A stretch of 5,209 nt of DNA from an uncultured Opitutaceae bacterium (GTDB taxonomy: Bacteria; Verrucomicrobiota; Verrucomicrobiae; Opitutales; Opitutaceae), in contig CAMLSH010000300.1 in NCBI GenBank assembly GCA_946482625.1, forward strand, positions 1 to 5,209. The letters are read 5' to 3'. A program made the position numbers and the translations under genes. Under the pieces are notes generated by a model. The model worked only from the letters and a program-made list of their open reading frames with translations, was not told where the DNA came from and did no database searches. This document shows, in pieces, positions 1 through 5,209 of this stretch (its first letter is position 1; each line of letters starts with the position of its first letter).

Positions 1-1116
1 GACCGCGCCGGCCTCGGCTATGACGAACTCTACCGCGCCACGCAGGAACTCGTCGCCCGCGCCAATCAGACGCCCGAACTCGCCGGCATCTTCTCCAGCT
101 TCACGATCAACACGCCGCAACTCGAAGTGGACGTCGATCGCGCCAAGGCAAAACAGCAGGGCGTGCCGCTCCAAAACATCTTCGAGACGATGCAGATCAA
201 CCTCGGCTCGCTCTACGTAAACGACTTCAACCGCTTCGGCCGCACCTATCAGGTCGTGGCTCAAGCCGACGCGCAATTCCGCACCACAGCCGAGGACATC
301 ACTCGCCTCAAAACGCGCAACGCCGCCGGCCAGATGGTCCCACTCGGCTCGCTCGTCACCGTAAAAGAAACCTACGGCCCTGACCGCGCCATGCGCTACA
401 ACGGTTACGCCGCCGCCGACATCAGCGGTGCGCCCGCACCCGGTTACAGCTCGGGCGAAGCCGAGGCCGCGATGGAGCGGATCGCCGCCGAAGTCCTGCC
501 CAAAGGCATCGCGCTTGATTGGACGGAGCTCACCTACCAGCGTATCGTCGCCGGTAATACCGGGCTCTACATCTTCCCGCTCAGCATCCTGCTGGTGTTC
601 CTCGTCCTCGCCGCACAGTACGAAAGCTTCCGCCTGCCCTTCGCCGTGTTGCTGATCGTTCCTATGGCGCTTCTCGCCGCAATGGCCGGCGTCTGGCTTG
701 CCGATGGCGACAACAACATCTTCACGCAGATCGGCCTGATCGTGCTCATCGGCCTCGCCGCCAAAAACGCGATTCTGATCGTGGAATTCGCCGTGAAGCT
801 CCGCGAGGAAGGCAAAGGGGTTGTCGAAGCCGCCCTCGAGGCCTCCCGCCTTCGTCTGCGCCCGATTCTGATGACGAGCATCGCCTTCATCGCCGGCGTC
901 TTTCCGCTCGTCGTTTCCAGCGGCGCCGGCTCCGAAATGCGTCAGGCCATGGGTATCGCCGTCTTCTCCGGCATGATCGGCGTCACGATCTTCGGCCTCT
1001 TCCTCACGCCAATCTTCTACGTCGTGCTGGAAAAACTCGGCGTGAAAAAGCCCGCACCCGTCGTCGAAGCGAAATTGCCGCGGAGCCTCCCGGACGACGC
1101 CCACGCCACCGTTTGA
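1..1116 (+). CDS. RND (HAE-1, AcrB/MexB-type) multidrug efflux permease, 5'-truncated
   Basis: This is the C-terminal 371 residues of an inner-membrane proton-driven efflux transporter; the family is about 1,030-1,050 residues, so roughly two thirds lies upstream. The reading frame is open from base 1. Visible residues 1 to about 175 match the last part of the periplasmic porter and docking domains, with AcrB-like landmarks [12 protein letters not shown], the phrase [16 protein letters not shown] and DWTELTYQ. Five membrane segments follow at about 188-205, 212-234, 240-263, 288-306 and 316-343, equivalent to TM8-TM12. TM10 carries [14 protein letters not shown], whose Lys255 corresponds to AcrB Lys940 of the proton relay; its partner aspartates on TM4 are outside the window. 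The RLRPILMTS motif and a short charged tail ending at TGA 1114-1116 are normal for the family. The protein would assemble as a trimer with a periplasmic adaptor (not seen) and the channel at 2050-3480. The substrate cannot be read from this part. Family assignment is very secure. Confidence 0.97.
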   Translation, partial: DRAGLGYDELYRATQELVARANQTPELAGIFSSFTINTPQLEVDVDRAKAKQQGVPLQNIFETMQINLGSLYVNDFNRFGRTYQVVAQADAQFRTTAEDITRLKTRNAAGQMVPLGSLVTVKETYGPDRAMRYNGYAAADISGAPAPGYSSGEAEAAMERIAAEVLPKGIALDWTELTYQRIVAGNTGLYIFPLSILLVFLVLAAQYESFRLPFAVLLIVPMALLAAMAGVWLADGDNNIFTQIGLIVLIGLAAKNAILIVEFAVKLREEGKGVVEAALEASRLRLRPILMTSIAFIAGVFPLVVSSGAGSEMRQAMGIAVFSGMIGVTIFGLFLTPIFYVVLEKLGVKKPAPVVEAKLPRSLPDDAHATV

Positions 1117-1159
1117 TACGTTGATTCCACCACCGATCTCATCTCGAAAAACGCTTCCG

Positions 1160-1939
1160 ATGAAAACGAACCTCTCGACTCCCAGCCTCGCTGACAAAGT
1201 CGCCATCGTCACCGGCGGCACCTCCGGTATCGGCCGTGCCACTGCGCTCGCGCTAGCCCGCGAAGGTGCGCGCATGGTCGTTGCCGGCCGTCGCGACGCC
1301 GAAGGCCATGCGGTCGTCACTGAAATCAAAGCCGCCGGTGGCGCCGCGCTGTTCGTCCGCACCGACGTTACTCGCGAAGCCGATCACTTCGCGCTCGTCG
1401 AGCGCACGCTCGCGACCTTCGGTCGTCTCGATATCGCCTTCAACAACGCGGGCATCCTCGGGCCGGCCGCTCCCATACCCGAGCAGACCAACGAGACGTA
1501 CGACGCAATATTCGACGTGAATGTCCGCGGCGTTTTCTTCGCCATGAAACATCAAATCCCCGCGATGTTGCGCACAGGCGGCGGCGCGATCGTCAACAAC
1601 GCCTCACTCGGCGGCAGCGTCGCGTTCCCCGGTGTCGGCCTGTACATCGCGAGCAAACACGCCGTCATCGGCCTCACTAAATCCGCCGCGCTCGAGTTCG
1701 CGCAACAGGGCGTGCGCGTGAACAGCGTTTCGCCCGCCGGCATTCGCACGCCGAGTTTCGACTCGTTCTTCGGCGAAGGCGAAACCGAGGCGAGCAACGC
1801 CTACGCCGCGCAACACCCGATCGGCCGCCTCGGCACGCCCGAGGAGGTCGCCTCCGCCGTCGTCTGGCTCTGCTCGCCCGGCGCCTCCTTCGTCACCGGC
1901 CACGACCTTCTCGTCGATGGCGGTTTCACCGCACGCTGA
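1160..1939 (+). CDS. Classical short-chain dehydrogenase/reductase, probably NADP(H)-dependent
   Basis: A 259-residue cytoplasmic oxidoreductase of usual classical-SDR length. The Rossmann dinucleotide motif TGGTSGIG is at residues 18-25, NNAG at 95-98, and the catalytic tetrad is Asn121 (NVRG), Ser149, Tyr162 and Lys166 (YIASK). Arg44-Arg45 at the end of the second beta strand, instead of an acidic residue, favours NADP(H). The C-terminus [17 protein letters not shown] is typical of SDRs often annotated 'glucose 1-dehydrogenase-like', but the substrate is unknown. The usual Pro-Gly after the active-site helix reads Pro192-Ala193-Gly194. I chose ATG 1160, because it puts the first beta strand at the normal distance; an in-frame TTG at 1121, only 4 bases after the pump gene's stop, would add 13 Pro/Ser-rich residues and is less likely. 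No clear ribosome binding site precedes either start. The gene sits 43 bases after the pump gene and 110 before the channel gene, so it is probably co-transcribed with them. Confidence 0.95.
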   Translation: MKTNLSTPSLADKVAIVTGGTSGIGRATALALAREGARMVVAGRRDAEGHAVVTEIKAAGGAALFVRTDVTREADHFALVERTLATFGRLDIAFNNAGILGPAAPIPEQTNETYDAIFDVNVRGVFFAMKHQIPAMLRTGGGAIVNNASLGGSVAFPGVGLYIASKHAVIGLTKSAALEFAQQGVRVNSVSPAGIRTPSFDSFFGEGETEASNAYAAQHPIGRLGTPEEVASAVVWLCSPGASFVTGHDLLVDGGFTAR

Positions 1940-2049
1940 GTCCACCGCCCGGTCGCCACTCCGAAAAAATCACTCACTCAAAACCGCGCGCCTCGCCCTC
2001 CAGCGGACGCGCGACCTGGCCACTGCCTTATCCATTTCCATCCATCACC

Positions 2050-3480
2050 ATGAAAGCACTCACCTTCGTCACTCTCCTCGCAGGCGTCGCCACAAGCTCA
2101 CTACACGCCGTGCCCTCGGTTGGTCCCGATTACCGCAAACCCGAAACCGCCGCACCCGCCGCCTACCGCGACGTAGCGGGGAGCGCCAGCGACCCGTCCG
2201 TCCCACTCCCGTCCGCTTGGTGGCTCATCTTCGACGACCCCACGCTCAATCAACTCGAGTCAACCGCACTCGCCGCCAATCAGGATCTCCGCGCAGCCCT
2301 CGCCCGGGTCGAGCAAGCCCGCGCCATCGCCGGTGTCGCCCGCTCCAGCTACCTGCCCTCGCTCGCGCTCAATCCGTCCGCCACTCGCGAAAACAACACG
2401 CGCGCAATCGACAACACTCTCCCCGTCCAGCGCACGACGACCTACCGCCTCCCGCTCGATCTCACGTGGGAACTTGATCTCTTCGGCCGCGTTCGCCGCC
2501 TCAACGAAACCACCCGCGCCGAACTCGCAGCCTCCGGCGCCACCTACGACGCCGCCCGTCTTTCGCTCACCGCCGAAGTCGCCTCCACCTACTTCACGCT
2601 CCGTGCGCTCGACCACGAACTCCGCGTCGTCACCGCCACCATCGGCCTGCGTCGCGACGCGCTGCAGCTTGTTCAAGCCCGCTACAACAGCGGCAACGCC
2701 GGCGATCTCGACGTCGCCCGCGCCGAGACCGAACTCTCCACCACCGAAGCCGACGCCGCCGCTCTCACGCTCCGCCGCTCCTCCACCCAAAACGCTCTCG
2801 CCGTCCTCCTCGGTCAGCCAGCGCCCGAGTTCACCGCCGCTGCCTCAACCATCACCGACGCAGCCGCGCGCATCTCCACCCTCCCCGCAATCCCATCCGG
2901 CTTGCCCAGCGAACTCCTCACCCGCCGCCCCGACATCGCCGCCGCCGAGCGCACCCTCGCCGCCGCCAACGCCCGCATCGGCCTCGCCAAGGCTGCGTTC
3001 TTCCCCGCCCTCTCGCTGACGGGAAACTTCGGATACGCCAGCGCCGATATCGACGAGCTCTTCAAGAGCGACAGCAAACTCTGGTCGATCGGCCCGAGCC
3101 TCTATCTTCCGCTTTTCCAAGGCGGCCGCAACCGCGCCAACCTCGCCCGCTCCCGCGCCGCTTACGAAGAAACCCTCGCGACCTACCGCCAGCGCGTGCT
3201 CATCGCCTTCCGCGAAGTCCAGGACGCGCTCACCGCGTCGCAACTCCTCGCGCAACAGGCCGACGCCCAAACCCGCGCCGTCGCCAGCGCCCGGCGCGGC
3301 TCAGACCTTTCTAAGAAACGCTACGACGCTGGCTACGTCAGCTATCTCGAAGTCGTCGATGCCCAGCGCACCGCCCTCGAAGTCGAACGCGCCGACGCGC
3401 AGCTCACCGGTCAACGCTGGATCACGCACGTCGCCCTCATCAAAGCCCTCGGCGGCGGCTGGTCCCCACCCACGTCCTGA
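2050..3480 (+). CDS. RND efflux outer-membrane channel, OprM/NodT family, without lipobox Cys
   Basis: A 476-residue outer-membrane factor that forms the trimeric beta-barrel/alpha-barrel exit duct of a tripartite efflux pump. Residues 1-20 look like a Sec signal peptide with a likely signal-peptidase-I cut after LHA (20). The mature start VGPDYRKPE is a hallmark of this family. Two outer-membrane-efflux-protein (OEP) repeats follow, at about 60-255 and 285-470. Landmarks are WELDLFGRVRR (140-150), ELLTRRPDIAAAER (288-301), YLPLFQGGR (352-360) and YDAGYVSYLEVVDAQRT (425-441). Length is normal. Most relatives are lipoproteins with an L-A-G-C lipobox; here the equivalent site reads Leu10-Ala11-Gly12-Val13, and the whole protein contains no cysteine, so it cannot be N-terminally lipidated. 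ATG 2050 is preceded by a C/T-rich leader with no purine-rich binding site. The gene lies downstream of the pump gene, separated by an SDR gene, and is the natural partner of that pump. Confidence 0.96.
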   Translation: MKALTFVTLLAGVATSSLHAVPSVGPDYRKPETAAPAAYRDVAGSASDPSVPLPSAWWLIFDDPTLNQLESTALAANQDLRAALARVEQARAIAGVARSSYLPSLALNPSATRENNTRAIDNTLPVQRTTTYRLPLDLTWELDLFGRVRRLNETTRAELAASGATYDAARLSLTAEVASTYFTLRALDHELRVVTATIGLRRDALQLVQARYNSGNAGDLDVARAETELSTTEADAAALTLRRSSTQNALAVLLGQPAPEFTAAASTITDAAARISTLPAIPSGLPSELLTRRPDIAAAERTLAAANARIGLAKAAFFPALSLTGNFGYASADIDELFKSDSKLWSIGPSLYLPLFQGGRNRANLARSRAAYEETLATYRQRVLIAFREVQDALTASQLLAQQADAQTRAVASARRGSDLSKKRYDAGYVSYLEVVDAQRTALEVERADAQLTGQRWITHVALIKALGGGWSPPTS

Positions 3481-3494
3481 TCTCCCGTTCCGAA

Positions 3495-3521
3495 CCTTCG
3501 TTCCCTTCGCCTCCTTCGCGA
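3495..3521 (+). repeat. Three imperfect 9-base tandem units beginning CCTTCG
   Basis: The hexamer CCTTCG starts at 3495, 3504 and 3513, exactly nine bases apart, giving units CCTTCGTTC, CCTTCGCCT and CCTTCGCGA. It lies wholly in the 73-base gap between the channel gene and the second SDR gene, in a pyrimidine-rich tract that continues to the ATG at 3554. It has no obvious hairpin potential and is not a standard terminator. It may be a fragment of a dispersed intergenic repeat or only a low-complexity leader; the sequence alone does not decide. Confidence 0.55.
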
Positions 3522-3553
3522 GACCGTTCCCCTCCCTTTTCCTCCATACCATC

Positions 3554-4309
3554 ATGAATACACAAAAACTCGCGGGTAAAACCGCCCTCGTCACCGGAGC
3601 CTCCAAAGGCATCGGCGCGTCCATCGCCAAACACCTCGCCGCCGAAGGCGCGTCAGTGGTCGTCAACTACGCCTCCAGCAAAGCCGGAGCCGACAAAGTC
3701 GTCGCCGAGATCACCAAAGCCGGCGGTAAAGCCATCGCCGTCCAAGGCGACGTCGCCAACCCAGCCGACATCGTCCGTCTCGTCGCCGAAACCAAGACCG
3801 CCTTCGGCAAACTCGACATTCTCGTGAACAATGCCGGCGTTTACGAATTCGGCGCGCTGGCCGCGATCACGCCCGAACACTTCCACCGCCAGTTCAATAT
3901 CAACGTCCTTGGCCTGCTTCTTACCACGCAAGAAGCCGTGAAGCTCTTCCCAGAGAGCGGCGGCAGCATCATCAACATCGGCTCCGTCGTCACCAGCATC
4001 ACGCCGCCCGAGAGCGCCGTCTACACCGGCACCAAAGGCGCCGTCGACGCGATCACCGGCGTGCTCTCGAAAGAACTCGGCGCCCGAAAAATCCGCGTCA
4101 ACGCGCTCAATCCCGGCGTCGTCGAAACCGAGGGCACGCACGCCAGCGGCTTGGCCGGTTCCGACATGGAGAAAGCCATCGTCGCCCAGACACCGCTCGG
4201 TCGCACCGGCCAACCCGCCGACATCGCCTCCATCGCCGTTTTCCTCGCTTCCGACGACTCCGGCTGGCTCACCGGCGAAGAAATTCGCGCCGGCGGTGGC
4301 CTGCATTGA
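3554..4309 (+). CDS. Classical short-chain dehydrogenase/reductase (FabG / glucose dehydrogenase-like)
   Basis: A 251-residue cytoplasmic NAD(P)-dependent oxidoreductase. It has the nucleotide-binding motif TGASKGIG at residues 14-21, NNAG at 92-95, and the catalytic tetrad Asn117 (NVLG), Ser144, Tyr157 and Lys161 (YTGTK). The Pro-Gly motif NPGVVET is intact, and the end GWLTGEEIRAGGGLH matches the usual SDR C-terminus. The second beta strand ends in NYASS, a neutral/Ser-rich pattern common in NADP(H)-using members. It resembles the SDR at 1160-1939 only at the family level, differing at most positions outside the motifs, so the pair is not a recent duplication. ATG 3554 gives a standard N-terminus (LAGKTALVTG). 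The frame stays open upstream to 3359, but that extension lies inside the channel gene and is Pro/Ser-rich, so it is rejected. The gene begins 73 bases after the channel gene and is probably the last of the operon. Substrate unknown. Confidence 0.95.
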   Translation: MNTQKLAGKTALVTGASKGIGASIAKHLAAEGASVVVNYASSKAGADKVVAEITKAGGKAIAVQGDVANPADIVRLVAETKTAFGKLDILVNNAGVYEFGALAAITPEHFHRQFNINVLGLLLTTQEAVKLFPESGGSIINIGSVVTSITPPESAVYTGTKGAVDAITGVLSKELGARKIRVNALNPGVVETEGTHASGLAGSDMEKAIVAQTPLGRTGQPADIASIAVFLASDDSGWLTGEEIRAGGGLH

Positions 4310-4328
4310 ACAACCCACTACGCATCCA

Positions 4329-4352
4329 CGGCCCACGTTTGCGCGTGGGCTG
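4329..4352 (+). terminator. Hairpin after second SDR gene, possible terminator
   Basis: GCCCACG (4331-4337) and CGTGGGC (4344-4350) are perfect inverted repeats around the six-base loop TTTGCG. The stem can be extended by a G-T pair (4330/4351) and a C-G pair (4329/4352). It begins about 20 bases after the stop codon of the SDR at 3554-4309, where an operon terminator would be expected. No T-run follows, so it is not a canonical Rho-independent terminator; it could also be an RNA-stabilising stem or a protein-binding palindrome. Confidence 0.4.
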
Positions 4353-4361
4353 CTCGCCACC

Positions 4362-4442
4362 ATGACCTTCGCTCTTATCACACTCGTCAGCCTCGTGCTC
4401 TTCACCGTGTGGGACGCGTCCGATACACCGGACCGCTCTTAA
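4362..4442 (+). CDS. Possible 26-residue hydrophobic membrane peptide
   Basis: A short ORF from ATG 4362 to TAA 4440-4442 encodes a peptide with a strongly hydrophobic core FALITLVSLVLFTVW (residues 3-17) and a polar, acidic tail DASDTPDRS. This is the layout of a single-span membrane peptide. It starts 11 bases after the hairpin stem and has no visible Shine-Dalgarno sequence, although the other genes in this window lack one too. I do not recognise it as a known family. It is in the same frame as the protease that begins at 4524, and the 27 codons between them contain no stop, so it might alternatively be a relic of an N-terminal anchor. A chance ORF in a GC-rich intergenic region is quite possible. 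Confidence 0.25.
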   Translation: MTFALITLVSLVLFTVWDASDTPDRS

Positions 4443-4454
4443 GCCCGATCTCGC

Positions 4455-4479
4455 GCGATCGCTCCGGCGATTCGCTCCG
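4455..4479 (+). repeat. Imperfect tandem repeat of 12/13 bases
   Basis: GCGATCGCTCCG (4455-4466) is directly followed by GCGATTCGCTCCG (4467-4479), identical except for one inserted T. It lies 45 bases before the protease start codon, between the small hydrophobic ORF and the protease gene. It could be a tandem binding site for a regulator of the protease, or a chance slippage duplication. No recognisable -35/-10 promoter elements are seen around it. Confidence 0.35.
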
Positions 4480-4523
4480 CCTCGATTTGCGAAAACGCAC
4501 TTCCTCCACTCCTTCGCCCAATC

Positions 4524-5209
4524 ATGGAAGCAATGCTCACGCCCGTCTCCCACGCGCCTGCAGATGAAAATCTCCTCGACGCCTATTCCCACGCCGTAAC
4601 CGGCGCCGTCGCGGCCGCACACCCCGCCGTCGTCCACATCGAAGTGCGCGGCAACAACGCGCCCGGCGGCTCTGGCTCCGGATTTTTCATCTCGCCCGAC
4701 GGTTATATCCTCACCAACAGCCACGTCGTTCACGGCGGGAAAGAGCTCACCGTTTTCCTCGCCGATGGTCGCAAACTCTCGGCCGATCTGATCGGCGACG
4801 ATCCCGACACCGATCTCGCCGTGCTGCGCATTAGCGCCGACGAACTCGCGTATTTGAAACTCGCCGACAGCGATGCCATTCGTCCCGGCCAGATCGCCAT
4901 CGCGATCGGTTCACCGATGGGTTTTCAACAAACGGTCACCGCCGGCATCGTCAGCGGCCTCGGCCGCTCTCTCCGTGGCGCGTCCGGCCGCCTGATCGAC
5001 AACGTCATCCAGACCGACGCCGCGCTCAACCCCGGCAACTCCGGCGGCCCGCTCGTCAACACTCACGGCGAAGTCATCGGCGTGAACACCGCGATCATCC
5101 GTCCCGCGCAGGGCATCTGCTTCGCCATCGCGAGCAACACCGCGCGCTGGGTCGTCGGCCTGCTCATCAAAGACAGTCGCATCCGCCGCAGCTTTATCGG
5201 CGTCGCCGG
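4524..5209 (+). CDS. HtrA/Deg-family trypsin-like serine protease, leaderless, 3'-truncated
   Basis: The first 228 residues of an S1C-type serine protease of the DegP/DegQ/HtrA family; the frame is still open at the right edge. The complete trypsin-like domain is visible: [20 protein letters not shown] with catalytic His67, [10 protein letters not shown] with Asp97, and [16 protein letters not shown] with the nucleophile Ser173. [12 protein letters not shown] and [10 protein letters not shown] are further family landmarks. Residues RRSFIGVA at the cut edge are the usual link into a PDZ domain, which should follow. The N-terminus (about 35 residues before AVVHIEV) has charged and polar residues and no hydrophobic signal sequence. 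No in-frame ATG or GTG lies between the upstream stop (4440-4442) and ATG 4524; ATG 4533 (Met4) is an alternative start. It may therefore be a cytoplasmic member of the family, as some 'trypsin-like peptidase domain' proteins are. Cys199 occupies the position of a glycine in E. coli DegP (GIGFAI). It lies 214 bases after the SDR gene and is probably a separate transcription unit. Confidence 0.95.
   Translation, partial: MEAMLTPVSHAPADENLLDAYSHAVTGAVAAAHPAVVHIEVRGNNAPGGSGSGFFISPDGYILTNSHVVHGGKELTVFLADGRKLSADLIGDDPDTDLAVLRISADELAYLKLADSDAIRPGQIAIAIGSPMGFQQTVTAGIVSGLGRSLRGASGRLIDNVIQTDAALNPGNSGGPLVNTHGEVIGVNTAIIRPAQGICFAIASNTARWVVGLLIKDSRIRRSFIGVA

Noticed and set aside
1121..1159. TTG start at 1121 for the first SDR, 4 bases after the pump stop
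   Set aside because: It adds 13 Pro/Ser-rich residues not expected in the fold; ATG 1160 gives a normal length. Translational coupling through the TTG cannot be excluded.
1985..2013. CGCGCG inverted repeat between the first SDR and the channel gene
   Set aside because: The six-base self-complementary arms are expected by chance in this GC-rich DNA, there is an 17-base loop and no T-run, so it does not support a terminator.
1917..2477. 186-codon + strand ORF overlapping the SDR end and the channel gene
   Set aside because: The product is Arg/Pro/Ser-rich with no motif, and its second half is an out-of-frame reading of the channel gene.
2260..2790. Long minus-strand ORFs over the channel gene (also at 2845-3270)
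   Set aside because: Gly/Ala/Glu-rich antisense shadows of a GC-rich gene whose + strand frame has clear family motifs.
3359..3553. In-frame N-terminal extension of the second SDR starting at ATG 3359
   Set aside because: It overlaps the end of the well-supported channel gene in another frame, is Pro/Ser-rich shadow sequence, and the standard SDR N-terminus begins at ATG 3554.
1160..4309. Tandem duplication origin of the two SDR genes
   Set aside because: The proteins share only family motifs and differ in cofactor loop, Pro-Gly motif and C-terminus, so they are separate SDR lineages.
3653..4405. 250-codon minus-strand ORF opposite the second SDR
   Set aside because: Gly/Asp/Val-rich composition is the antisense reading of the SDR codons; no domain is recognisable.
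4269..4733. 154-codon minus-strand ORF covering the intergenic region and the protease start
   Set aside because: It overlaps two real genes on the + strand and has low-complexity shadow composition; no motif or start signal.
1..5209. Mobile element, CRISPR, tRNA or rRNA genes
   Set aside because: No transposase or integrase motifs, no regularly spaced long repeats, and no tRNA- or rRNA-like segments were seen.

Overview
The window is a GC-rich, densely coding stretch in which every credible gene lies on the + strand. Codon use is strongly biased to C/G at the third position (CTC, GCC, CGC, ATC, GTC), while Lys is often AAA and Glu GAA. None of the four complete start regions has a clear Shine-Dalgarno sequence; the leaders are C/T-rich instead. 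Together with the protein types this suggests a Gram-negative bacterium, and by general style a member of the Verrucomicrobiota (Opitutaceae-like). That placement is an impression from composition, not a proof. The Gram-negative envelope itself is well supported by the tripartite efflux components.

Layout: (1) 1-1116 is the C-terminal third of an RND (HAE-1, AcrB/MexB-type) inner-membrane drug/proton antiporter whose start lies outside the window. (2) 1160-1939 is a classical short-chain dehydrogenase/reductase (SDR). (3) 2050-3480 is an OprM/NodT-type outer-membrane efflux channel protein that unusually has no lipobox cysteine. (4) 3554-4309 is a second, clearly different classical SDR. (5) 4310-4523 is a 214-base intergenic region with a perfect 7-bp-stem hairpin just after the second SDR, a possible 26-residue membrane peptide, and a short imperfect tandem repeat. 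(6) 4524-5209 is the protease domain of a trypsin-like HtrA/Deg-family serine protease with no signal peptide, running off the right edge.

The first four genes are co-directional with gaps of 43, 110 and 73 bases and probably form one operon. The pump and its outer-membrane channel would work with a periplasmic adaptor encoded upstream of the window to export amphiphilic compounds. The two SDRs may reduce or oxidise a compound handled by the pump, or may simply be co-transcribed stress genes; the sequence does not decide this. The hairpin at 4331-4350 is the best candidate for the operon end, which would leave the protease as a separate unit.

I see no mobile element, CRISPR array, RNA gene or evidently new multi-gene system. 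The points most worth a second look are the cysteine-free outer-membrane factor, the SDR placed between pump and channel, the small hydrophobic ORF that is in frame with the leaderless protease, and a 9-base periodic repeat between the channel gene and the second SDR.
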